NCBI RefSeq assembly: GCF_008831285.2
Contig: NC_045148.1
Location: 6,515,001 to 6,579,000 of the forward strand
Source: Nymphaea colorata
Taxonomy: Eukaryota > Streptophyta > Magnoliopsida > Nymphaeales > Nymphaeaceae
Length of the DNA stretch: 64,000 nt
Reading direction: 5' to 3'
Part shown: positions 31,712 to 45,300 of the stretch, in pieces
How positions within the stretch are numbered: the first letter of the stretch is position 1
Layout of the letters: the number at the start of each line of letters is the position of its first letter
Made by a program: the position numbers and the translations under genes
Notes under the pieces: generated by a model
What the model was told of the DNA's origin: nothing
Seen by the model: only the letters and a program-made list of their open reading frames with translations
Databases searched by the model: none

Positions 31712-34700
31712 CACATACGGCTGTGCTCCCTACCAAAGAAAACTGCTCAACATTTGTACCCGTACCAGCATCCATATATGTGAAACATCTTATCGGATGA
31801 AACTGTGTAAAAAGTTCAAAAATTGGTCTTCCTGAAACATGGGTATTCTGCACGCAGACAAACACAGAACCTGGGTTTGTACGCTGAGCTGCTCTACAGA
31901 TCATCAAAACGATAAATTCTAGTCTTCGCATGTTTCTCATTTTTTAAACTAATGACAATTGTAAAACCATCCACTGGCTTCATATGCTTCAATATTAAGT
32001 GCGGTAACTTGTACCACCTATTCACCGCAAGCGCATGCAAGGATAAAACGAATGCTAATTCACAAGATTGCCTGCAGATCAACTGACTTGGTAATACACA
32101 CACACACACAGAGAGAAGGAACTTGGTTTCGTCTGTCTTGGAGTTATCTGCAAGTCAACAGTAACCTTTTTAATTGACGTTCTCACCTGATAACCACTCA
32201 CAACAAGGACGTGCGTGTGAGCTGGATGGAATACACATGATTGGAACTTGTTGCCATTAGATCTCAGCTTATGTGTACTTTCTCCACGTTTTGCTGTCAT
32301 CGGCCAAACCCTCACACAATCCTCACTTACAGATGCTAAAACTTTACCATCCCAGTTCCAGCAGATTGAGCGAACATCCTTCCCATGGCCCTGTATAAAG
32401 CCACCATCAGATGCAAGACAAAAAGTCAACAGGCATCTAGATATCTTCAAAGAATGACATAAACCTTCAGGGAAGATTCACAGATGTGAGATTCCACATC
32501 AAATACATTGACCACGTTGTCAGCTCCAGCGGCAAAAAAATGACCAGAACCAGGTTGAAATCTCACTTTTGAAGCACCACCCTGTAACATTCATAAGATC
32601 ATGAATGCTCCCATTAATTGACTGAAACGAGGATGCAGCAGTTGGATACATGCGTTGTAAAACTCGGCAGTATGTCCTGGTCTACCTTTTATTGATGACT
32701 GAATGATGCATAGAAAAATGAAAAAAAAAATACTAGCTAGGTAAGTTCATTCAAGATAAGTTCATGGTTACCCTGTACATAGGAATATATTGATGCATTA
32801 GGCAACAATAAATATCTGTGAAAATACACTGCGGATAGAGTTTTTATTGCAACAAGGATTTCCCTCTCATTAACAATAAACTAAGTAACAGTCAAACATT
32901 ATTGCAAAACCACTTCTATAAGCTTTCACTAGATCATTCAAATAAGCACGTAGTTGTGAAAGCCAGTCGCACCAACATGGAGAGATGCAATCATGTAAAT
33001 GCTGGTCTATCATCTTATGTACCAGCTCGTTAAGCCAATGAGCAAAATGGCATGTTCATAATGATAGCACCTTTTATTTTTAAGTTGAAGAGCAATTTTA
33101 AGAACTTGCATGCTCAAACTCAAGAAATGGCCATGCTCATTCGTGTTTCGTTATGTAGACATATCCTCTATCTTGGCAAATTTTTGAAACGGTAGCCACT
33201 CCATGGTCCACTTTGAATTGAGGTTTCTCTGAGAAGCATGGATAAATCACTACAGACCTCCACAGCCCATCTGGCTGCCGCAAGAGCCTTTGTGAAGAAG
33301 TCGCCTAGTTGATATTTAGAAGAAACATAAGAGAGATCAATATTTTTCTGAAAGAATTCTTCACGAACATAATGACAATCCATCTCTATATGCGTCGTTC
33401 GTTCGTGAAAAGTGTGATTGCTAGCAATATAAATTGCATTTTTGTTGTCACAACAAAGCTTGACAGGATCCTTGATATGAATTCTCATATCTTTCAACAA
33501 GCTTTTGAGCCACACTATCTCCATTGTTGTAGTTGCCATTGCACGATACTCAGTTTCTGTTGACGATAGTGACACCTTGTTTTGTTTCTTGCATCGCCAA
33601 GAAATTAAGGAATCACCTAAAAACACACAAAAACCAGTGGTGAAGTGCCTATTATTGGGATCTCCACCTCAATCAGCATCTGTATAAGCAACTAATTCTA
33701 ATATAGAAGAGGAAGACAGAAATAGTCCTTTGTTGATAGTGTTTTTCACATAACGGACGATCCGCATTGCCGCTCCCATGTGAACTAAGGTGGGTCTTTG
33801 TTGAAATTGGCTTATCACATGCACGGCATGAGCAATGTCAGGTCTGGTGATGGAGAGGTATGAGAGAGCACCAACTATTTGCTGAAAAGGAGTGGGATTC
33901 TCTAATATCTCTCCATCATCAATTTTCATTTTAACTCCCAGTGCTTCTGGAGTATCCACAACTTTATAGATACCTGTTTTGTCAACTAATTCACTAGCAA
34001 ACTTCATTTGAGAAAGAAGATTATTGGTTGTAAATGGATATATATAGTCAAAACTAGAAATGATGGAACTTTAGAAAGATATAAGGCCAGACTTCTTGCC
34101 AAGGGATATGCTCAAGAATATGGGATTGATTATGAAGAAACCTTTACTCATGTTGCTCGCATGACTTCTGTTAGAATTCTTATTGCCATTGCTTTTATTA
34201 AACATTGGACTATTTTTTAAATGGATGTTAAAAATGCCTTCTTAAATGGTCACTACAGGAAGAAGTTTTCATGAGTGCTCCTCCTGGTTTTGATCTACCT
34301 AAAAACAAAGTTTTAGGTCTTAAGAAAGCTCTTTATGGTTTACAACAAGCTCCCAAGGTCTGATTCGACAAGTTTAGTAGTGTTATGTTTAATCAAGGTT
34401 TTCAATCTTGCTGCTCTGATACCATGTAAATCAGGCCCAAAGAGACAAATACTTCAAGCAAATCAGCCTTGAAGCTTCCACCAATAAGTCAAGCTCACAA
34501 GCCCTCAAACAAGAGGTGAAAAAGAACTTAAATTAATCACAATAAGAGATACATAAAGTAGGCTAAAAAGCCATAACCTTACACTAGAGAATCTACACTA
34601 TTTATAAGGAAGAAGACAAAAGAGAGGAGAGAGCTAGCCGTTGGAGACTAGTTCCAACGGCTAGAATTCTAGCCGTTGGGAGTAGTCTCCCCTTGGGTCC

Positions 34701-37700
34701 CCTTTGGATAAAATCAGAAAGGGGCAGGGGTAAAACAGGAAAATACAGAAAATAAAAAGACAAAAAGAAGGTAAAAAGTTACATAAATATCCTAAGTACC
34801 CAAACCTATAAAATACATATATATGTCTATATGACACATATTAGATGACTAAGATATGTAATGTATATACATATATGTATGTATAGAAGGGATACATACA
34901 TTCTAACAGTAGGATACTATCAAAGGTTTGTGAAAAATTTTGGAACAATGGCAGCCAGTGTTGTACATATCGTACGGTAAGTATCGTACGGTAAGTATCG
35001 TCGCGTTTCAAAAATGCGATACGATACACCACCTGTATCATACAGTTACGATACAAGCACTGTAGTATCGTACGATACGACTACGATACAGTTACGATAC
35101 AACTACGATACGTTACGATCTCTGTCATATGGGTACTCCTCCTAAAGAGGAGTACCCATACGGTACCAATACGACACGGTACGGGTACGGGTATGCCCCT
35201 GGGTACGGCAAGGGGTACTGCGTTGACCGCACCCGGTGCGGTCAATGCACCCAAGGTCATTTTCACCCTATTTCAGACTCGATCAAAGTTGACCGAGTCT
35301 AAAGTTGTCCGATTTTAATGTTAACGTTTTTTACATTTTAACATTTTTTACATTTTAATGTTTTTTACATGATTTGAATGCTCTTAATATGGACCTTACA
35401 AAACCTGTTGTTCCTTCTAATATTGATGATGCAACTTAGGAGAATCAAGAAAGTTGATGTATTTTGTATGTTAATTATGCGACTGAGGAGAATGAGAATA
35501 AAAAATGATAAATTTTGAATTATGATTTATGAATATGTCATTTTGTTTGTAATTTTTTTATATGTGTATATGTGCATGTGTGTGTACGGCCGTACCCCCG
35601 CACCCAAGGTTTTTAAAAATGGTCTGTACCCGTACCCGTACCCGTACCTATGTGACATAGGTTACGATAGAGCTACGAGACGCTAATTTTTATTGATTTT
35701 TTTAGAACCTTTTCTATTTTTTCTGATTAATTTTTGTGTTTAAAAAAAATACGATACGTTACGATATTTTACGATACAGCGTATCGTAAAGCCAGACCGA
35801 TACGGCTTACGATACACTTTTTACAACATTGATTGCAGCACCACTGACCAGGTCCAAAATGCTGGAAAGAAATCAATTGAGTGGAGTATCAAAAGTAAGA
35901 AGCCAGCTACCACTTTTGCACTTCCCTGTTTATACCAATGTGTAACAGCTTCCAAGGAGCAATTTTGAAGCTATAGTAATTCTAGGAATGGTAGAGTTGT
36001 AAGAAGGAGAGAAAACAGATCTATTATGATCTGAAAAGCTATGGGGTCCTTCTCCAACATTGAATGGCAGAAGCCTCTTCGCATTGGATTGATCCTCTCA
36101 CTTAATTAGGCTTATAAATATATGACTCCAAATGACTGAAAAGCCCTTATGAAGCGCATATGAATTTTGAGTCCATATCAGATGTAGACGTGGAAAAAGA
36201 CTTCAAAGACAACACACTTGAAGAACTCCTCAAGTTGAACAAGTTGCTGAATCATGCCTGATTTGCCCTTAAGAAATCAAAACCTCCTTACTGTTAATTC
36301 TTTCAGAAAAAAGACCTACCATTTGGTATCAGTCCCAATGTACTTAGTCTCCAATTCACCATCCTCGACTTTTTTGCATGACAAAATGTTGATCCATCTC
36401 AATAGGTTTCATTTTTGGTTGTCATAGAAAAGAATGGATTTTTGGCAATGCTTCTCTTAAGTCTTAATTTAGCCAAAAGATATCTGATTCATGTCCATTC
36501 AGACATAATAAAGGTCATAGCATGATATTTTGTTTTTGTACTTAATTGTGCATCAGCTCTTTGTTTTTTACTACCAAGACCATGTTTCTTCCAACAAATA
36601 CACAATCTCCCAGAACCAGCATTCTTTAAAAAAGTTCAAGGGTTCTGTTTAATGTTTTTTTATATCATGTGTACACTTGGATGTAAGTTTTGTGTCGACC
36701 ACTAATCTCTATTTAAGGGAGATTAGGATTAATCTCAGATTTCCACTTTTCTTCCCAAAACCATTGCAACACCCCTATTATATAAACATCCCTTTGTATA
36801 TCTATTACTTTTTGACTCTTTGACATGTCCAGGTTTCATGCATATATAACAAAGCAGAACTTTTCTAACATTTCTGGGGTGAGGGATATTAGGAGAGGGT
36901 AAAATACAACCGCCTCCTTCAGTGTTTTGTTTACCTCAGCCCTTTCCTCCTTGATCTCCTGTCTTCTCTCCCTCTCCCTTTAATAGTGCCTACAAAGAAC
37001 ACCTTTGAACTCTTTTGATGATGCAACATTCCCTAAAATGCCTATCAAATTCATCTCGTATTCAAGCAAACATGGCCTTGGATCTTCAAACAAGGAAAGG
37101 ATGGAAAAACACTATAGCGTAGTGGAAAAGACGTGATATTTGGGTCCTAAACTGGCAACATTTTGCTGGACTTCGTCTCAATCAGAAATAGTTCACCAAC
37201 CAATGCTAGCTGACCGACAGCAAGCTTCACTTTGTCAAATACTCCATCACAATCAAGAAACCCTTCTTTAGATTCTCAAATTCAATATTGAGATACATAA
37301 ATCAATAGAATAAGGCATAGCTGGACTGTCCCATAGTTATTTGGTTGTGCATTCACCTAATTCCTACGACTACCCTCCTGTGAAAGAATGGACGTCAGAT
37401 ATGCAAGAAGAGCTTTGATCCCTTTTCATCCACGCATTTATTCCGGACTTTCGATTTTCGACATTGACTGCCACAGTTTCATTGTCATCTTTCTGGTTTT
37501 TTATGAAAAATGACATTTTCATTGAACTATCAAGATCTCAGAACACAGAATAGATTTTGATGAAATGAATAATTTATTTTTTATAAGTCAAAAAATTGAT
37601 GATGATCAATTTTTCAGACATTGATTGAGGTAGGAAATTGGAAAATAACGTGGAGTGAGAACCGTCGAAGTCCATGACAGAGAATCGGATCAAACAGCAG

Positions 37701-40700
37701 TAAAGAGATAACTTCATATATTGCCTTGCAGAACTCCTATAGTCAATGAAATCATGTTTATTAAGTAAAATGATGGGTTCACATTGTGGCATGCATAATC
37801 CAACGGATACAGAAGAAATTACCATTATATGTCTGAAATAAATACATTCACGAATATACCCATTTCAAGTGCCGTCATCAGTGCCCATAAGTTTTTCTTT
37901 ATTTCCATTTGTTTAATCAAAGTTAGTGACCTATAGTTGACCAGTTTTTTTCCACACACACATGCGCTCACTCATGCAAAAGATCAAGCACACAGCATGT
38001 TTGTGAAGTAATTAGAAAATCGAACTTATCTCCTTTTTGTAGATCATTGCTCCAATATTTCTCAATTACATCCAATTTTTTCTTTGTAGGAGATCACTGA
38101 TAGTAGATTTCACATAGAGTTGTTGAAATGTTTCTGCTTCATGCTTTGTTATCTTGTAAATGCTGTCAACTTATCTTCTGCAGAGAAATTATCCGTACAA
38201 GGATGAAGTTTACCTTGTTGTATGCCTCTACGTGTTACAAACAGGGGAGAAGAGGTTGGACCCTGACTTTTCCCCAATGGCGCCTGCACACTGACTGAAT
38301 CCACCTGGGTGTATCCTGGTGAATTCATCTATGTCATCTAAGAACCCCCAAAATAAACTAAGAAGCAAGGACTATCGGAACTAATGCTAAAGAAAGGGTG
38401 AAACAACATGGAATCACTCAATCAATCAGACAAGGAAAGAAATCAGCATTTACACAAGTGAAGATCCATACAGGCAATAGAAAACATCAGAAGTAAAAGA
38501 ACAGTATCATGGTTACACCAACTCATATGAATTAGGACCAAGATATCTGACATCCTCCACAAATATAAAATGAGTCAGCTATTTCATAACAGAAAAGGGT
38601 ATCTGACCTTGAGGATACAGTGGGTGGTAGAGTCTTTGACACTCCAAAAGCGGATTTCTCCATTAGCATCACATGAACACAGAAGATCTTCATTTGTTGG
38701 ATGAAAGTCCAATGACATCACCTGTGTCATATGCCCAGAAAGGCTGCCTACAGAATGGAGTGGCTACAGTCCAATTGCAATGAGTCAGTGAACTACTCTA
38801 TAAAAATTGTCATAAAAGAAAAAAAAGACATGATTGGCAGATCAGTTTCAATACTAACTGCATAACCAGACAGAAAATCAGTTGAATTTCACAGTCCTGT
38901 CATTTAATAATGGATCCAAGATCCAATGTAGGTAGAAATCTCTATTTAAGGTGGACGTGTGGTTCATTTAGGGGGGAAGTCTAATGAAAACCCTAATCTC
39001 TTCTTTTACGTAATTTTCTTCCTTTATTTCTATGCTTTTTCTACATTCCTTTCAATTTGCCTTCTTACTTGTCGTTTAGATAGTAGTTTGTTCTGGGGAT
39101 TAGAGCTAACCCTTTAATCACTGCATCATTAGTTTACTGTCCGTTGTTGTTCGCAATGTGGCAGAACTACATCTCACAGTATGCATTCAAAGACTATCCA
39201 AATCTGTAGTCACAACTGGAATATGTCCCTCTGACATTACCTTGCGGAATTCTTTTCCAGAAAATAATGCTTTCTTCTGATTTAATTTGTAATAACCCAG
39301 CCCTAAACTAACCTTGGCACTCGATGTACCAAATCTCAACCCACCATAATGCTGGCTTCAGTCTGCATCATATAGAGGGGGAGTTTATACGTTCATTAAG
39401 GTCTTTAAATCTCAAAAATAAGATAAACGTACATCCCTTTAGTAAACTAGTGGGAACAACGACACACACTTGTAAAGAATATGAATTTTTTTCAGATAGG
39501 TAGAAAAAATACATCTATTTAAAGAGCTACTTTTCACTGCAATTCTTCAACTCTTGATTTAGTGAATCTGTTTATGTAGTTTTCACTTGTTGACCCACTT
39601 CACATTAGTGTACTTCATTCTTCCCATGATGAAAAATGAAAAAACACAGTGTCAAACTGACTCTGTTTAATAGCTTCTGCAAACAAAAGGAAAGAGATTA
39701 TGATGAAAGCCAAACAAAAACCATACTTCTGCTGCATTCCATAAACGCAAGGTCCTGTCAAATGAGGATGTCGCTAAGTATGTTGAGTTAGGCCTAAATC
39801 GGACATCTGTGATCAACAGTGCGTGCACATCTGGTAAGCTCTTGGTCTCCAGGGTATCCATGTTCCAAAGAAGAACCTGCAAGGCCACAATAACTTGCAT
39901 TTGAAAAATGAGGAAATAGGTGCATGGGAGGAAACCATTGCAGCACGTTACCTTCTTGTCATGACCCGCACTAGCTAACAGTTTTCCATCAGATGAAAAA
40001 CTGCAGCAAACAACCTTACTATTGCTTGAACGAAGGCAGGCAACTTCAGACAATGAATCCACTGGAGAAAAAAAAAATGCCTTACTAGACAAAATTAAAA
40101 GATTAAAATCTAGAATTAAAAAGTTAATTACCATTTAGGGGATCAGAGTTCCTTTTTGATGTGCCAACTAAAGAATCAACAGCATTCTCATAATCGTGTG
40201 AAAGAAATGAGTCGACATCATCCTCTAAAGAGGTAGCAGCGTGACAATTGTCCAAGTTTTCCTGAAGCAACATACAAACTATGTCACGGAAGTGCAGTGT
40301 ACAGATGAGGATGACATGGGGGCAGGTGCTAAAGAATATCTGTGTGTGTGCGTGTGTACTGTCTCATGCAGTTAACCAACAATAAAATTACCAATTAATT
40401 ATTTACAAACTATGATTTTATTAATGACCCAATAAATAAAGAAAGAAAATTGCATGTTCCTGCATCCACGTGTGCCGACTTGAGTGCAGTGTTTTTTTTG
40501 AAGAGTCTATGTTACTTAGCATACAAATCCATCACCTAGATGACATCCAAAGGAGAGAAAATCTGTCAAGGCAACTAAATGAATTATGTTAAGATCGTGT
40601 TACCAGCTGCTCTAAAGGGTGTGTATTTCCTCTCATTCCAACAGAAACATGCGGCTGATTCTTCCTTGACATGCCACTATGCCCCGATGCATTCCCTGCA

Positions 40701-42285
40701 GACTTCCTATGACCAGATGACAGTGCTGAGGTGAAGGAAGCACCTGTAAAATCATCCATACCAGCACTTTTTGCAGTTCCAAGATTCTCAGATTTTTTCC
40801 GCTTACGGCAATTCTGTTGCAAATATACTGGTCACTTCAACAACATTTAGTATGAAGATGTCATGCATGTAATAAATAGAATTCAAACACAAACTGGATT
40901 AGGCCTAATGACATAAACCTTATCAAGGTTCATAAGTACACAAAATATTCAAGACAGGAGAGAACTAACCTCTAGTGGTGGTCCTTGGTCTTGTCGAACC
41001 TGTTGTCCCTTAGTGTTACCAGCCAAAGCACATAAGGAAACAAACCATCAAATGTTGGATGACCACAAGAACCATAAAAGAGAGGATTATGATGGAAATA
41101 TGATGGAAAAGCCAAGTACCACTACATTAGTATGCTACATATTAAAACTTGCACGGAAGGAAATATCTGAAGTCCCTAGGCCCCCAAATGCAAACCTAGC
41201 ACCTATGACCATCTTGATGCCTAAGCAACTAGCTAACAAAAGGGGCACCCAGTTTCCTGTTTTATAATGTAAAAGAAGTGTTAAAATAAGTTGAGCTTTT
41301 CAATTAGTTATATGAATTTTCTTCAACTGCTTTTAGTTTTACACAAAAGTTGCAAGTTTAAATAAATAACTTTTGACTGTTTTTTCAGTGTCAACTAGGT
41401 CACCTAATTCCGCCTACCTGACAAGACCTTTAAGGACCTTGGTAAGCACTGGCTGGTCCATTTGATTTCCTAATTAACAGATAGAAATAACGTTCATGTT
41501 TTGGGGATTTACCAAGCAAACACATTATTGAAACATAATATGTGGAGTCAACTCCAGTCAGTCAGGTGATGATAACATGCCCATGAGATGGGCGAAAACA
41601 AGAGACAAAATGCCAATATGCAATGGAATATAATATTCTCTGTAATCGGCATTTTGTCACTGAATAATTTTCAGCAGATAAATTTAATGCAAACACCTTA
41701 AGACAGTAAGAAATCTAGTATACAGGATATAAGGCTAACCACTGGGCGATATACTGCTTGGTTGTCTGAAACTGCACCAATCAATTGCGAAGGAAGTTGA
41801 ATAGGAGAACCTACAAAAGGAGTGCCAGCACGGGCAAAAAATTGGGCATCTTTGTAACAGAAAAGAACCCAAGGAAATTCTTCCAGTACCTTTGCCTGGT
41901 TGAGAACAATTTGCTGTGAACATAGATCTACAATTTTCAGGAGCATCAGTCAACTGCTGTCGTTGTTGAAGATGCATCAACAGCTGAGACTGCTGTAATC
42001 TGTCAGGCCTTTGCATAGGAGAGACCCATGCTGAGTGCAGTTGAAAATGGTCACTTCCCTGTCAAATGATTGCAAACCAGAATGTGCTAAAACTCCCCAG
42101 TCATAAGTTAGTTGGGAACTCTGTCCTAGCATACATTGAATTGCACTCACCATTAAAGGCCCACCATTGAGAGGCAGTGGCTTAATCCCCGGACTCATAT
42201 CTGCACATAGCATACAAAATCCATTCAGGCTTGAAATGACCAGCAGCGACTGATGTTTACATTTCCCTAAAGAAAAAATTAGGAA

Positions 42286-42334
<49 letters not shown>

Positions 42335-45300
42335 AAGAAGGAATACTTAGAAAATATATATATCAACATAAACAAATAAACAACATAGAAAATATATATC
42401 AACGGCTCCTGCAGCAATGTGTTTAAGAAACCTATGAAAAACTTTAAAAATATGGACAACCGAGCAGCCCCTTAGACAGTCAAATATGAACATCAGTTGA
42501 ATTTTCATATCCAAAACACGACTCAGCCCCCTAGACAGTCAAATATGAACATCAGTGGAATTTTTACATCCAAAACATGGCTCAACATTGTGGAACTAGA
42601 ATCTAAGTGCTAAATGCTGAACTGGAATGACTCAATTTAAATCCTGCATTTTCTTGCAGGATTTAAGCACCAAATACAGAAAATATTGGAATGGCTCAGC
42701 ATTGTGGAACATGGTCGTATAAATGTAAAAGAGAAAGGACGGACAATATGATTTTCGAAGAAAAGAAGGAAGATTAAAAATGACAATAAAAAGAAAAATA
42801 ATTCATGCAGGAAGGACGCTAGAGGTCGCCGAAAGTCGTTGGATGTCGCCGGAGGTCGACAGAAGAAATATCGCCCAAATCGGCCAACGTTGGCACAAAT
42901 TGTTTCCGCTGGAGGTTGCCAGAGGTCGTTGGAGTTCTTCCTCAGCAAACTGCGGTGGAGAAGAGCAAAACAGAGCCCTCGCTGGAGTTCTATCGAGGCT
43001 CTGTGTTTTTGAAAGGAAATACCAAAACCAAAAAAAGAAACCCTAAATTTTGGATGAAAATGGACTCGGTCAACATTGACCGAGTCTGGTTTTGGACAGA
43101 TACGGACCCAGGTATGTTGACCGTACTTGGTACGTGTTGACCGGTACCTGAGCCGTGTCCGACTACATACCCATACCTGTATCGGTGTCGAACCCAACCG
43201 GTATGGGTACTCCACCAAAATTAACGTACCCATGTTACATAGATTCAAATAGAGTTCCCAGAAAAGGAAAAGGGAAGGGAAAGGAAAACATCCCAAGTAA
43301 GCAATAAAATAGAACATTATAAACATTCAGTATGTGAAAAGAAAAGTTCCAATAATTCAATGGACATTGATAAGATGTAAGAGTGACAAAGAAAACCTGT
43401 TAGAGGTCTAGATCTTGACTGCATGTCTGCTGGTATACCACACAATGCTGGATCCAAAGATCCAGTTTTGTCATTTTTAGCCAAATTTGTATCACCTATG
43501 TTGCTCTGGAAGATATTAAACTGATAAGATTCAGAACCATTTATCTTCCGTGTCCCAAACTGTTCCATTCAGAAAAGCAGAATGGTGTGATACTCACAGA
43601 TGCCTGTGAAGGGGGAAGGTACAGACCTCCTGAAGCCATAGAGAGGTTCCTTCTTGAAACTTGGGCTACATCCCTGTAAATTGAATAAGAAAAAATTAGC
43701 TTTAGATAAACCATTAACAACCATGACATTACAGCAAAATATGCTCTCAGTAACAGAAATACATATTCAGACACTACTTATTCATAAGCACAGAAATCAA
43801 TCTGAAATACCGAGAATGGTCAGTCACAAGCTTTTGAGAAGCATCAAGATAGGCAGAACAATCTAACTGTTGTGCATAACCATGTCTAGGTAACTCTGCA
43901 TAAAGTCTTGTGGAGGCAGCTGGCTGTCTCGATATGTGCTCAGGAATCCCTGGGCCTGAGCAAACAATAAAAGGCGAAGAACACATGTCTGGAGTCTGTT
44001 GTTGTCTCAGTTCATGCATCATTTGAAGATTCGGAATATCACATTGAATTTGTTTGTCTTTCTCCTTTAATTGCTGTATCCGTAGACAGTATTAGCCTCT
44101 GAACAACAAAATGATTACTGTACAAGAACCAAGTGAAATCCATGAGAAAAAAATACAAACACTTATCACCTTGAGATATGAAGCAGCAGCATCCGAACAT
44201 TTTGCATTTGTTCTTGCCAGGAATATGTCCCAGAAAACAGACCACCATTCCAATAAGAACCCAGCAGGAGCATCAATTACTACAATTTGATTGAGCATTA
44301 TGTACTTAATAAGATTCAGTGAAGATCCTACATCCAAACTTATAAGAACAGACCCAATTTACAAAATTTAAATGTGGCAAAGGAAAAGTAAGATCCATTC
44401 AGTCCATATACATCTCCATACATAGGAAAATTCAAAGAAGTATGACTACAAATCTAATTTCTTTTCCGAAAGAAAGCATTAATAAATAAAATTAAACGCA
44501 CAAACCATGCATGCACTTGTCTGGAGAGTAGGATTATGCATGTGCAGATCTGCATGCTGTGTGACAAGAAATGTATGTCCACATGTATGTGTGTATAAGC
44601 ATGACTTGTACTTCCAATTATTAATTACATTAACAAAACTAGTATGAAGAGAAATATGCCTGTAAGAAATCATGATGAGTATCAAATAAATGTAATAAAT
44701 AAGTGATGTCTCATATAACAATAAAAATAAATAAAAAGCACAAATTGAAATAAGAAAAAACTCATTCACAAGGTCTGCCCCATAGCATCACCTCGGACCA
44801 TTGACACCTAATTTATGAAATACTTTTGGAAATCTTAGGAAGCCCTATTGAAAACCAAGTTACAATTTAGTAGTGCTTATCATACTAAAACAGATGGTCG
44901 AACTAAGGTTGTCAATCACACTTGGGGAAACCTACTTCATGAGCTGGTCACTGACGATGTCAAAACACAGGACTTAGTATTGTTGCAATCCGAGTTTGGT
45001 TATAATAGTACAATCAATCATTCTACTGGCTAATCCCCCTTTGAGATTGTCAATGGGTGTTCTCCTACACATGTGGTTGACCTGGCACTTATGTCTAGTC
45101 CCTCTGATGTTGACCCTAATGCACTATACATAGTGGCATATGTGTGAGACATCCATCAATAAGTCAAACAGAAGTTGCCATAGAGGTATGAGTCATATAA
45201 GGTATGTTGATCAAGGTCATCACAAACTTAACTTTAACGTTTCTCTGCTTGTGTCTTTATTTGTGGCTATAACTAGCTTGGATCTAAAACTATGTGGAGA

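Noticed and set aside
33309-33687. + strand open frames over 33309-33687
   Set aside because: Opposite-strand shadows of the copia RNase H remnant, which is clearly recognisable on the minus strand.
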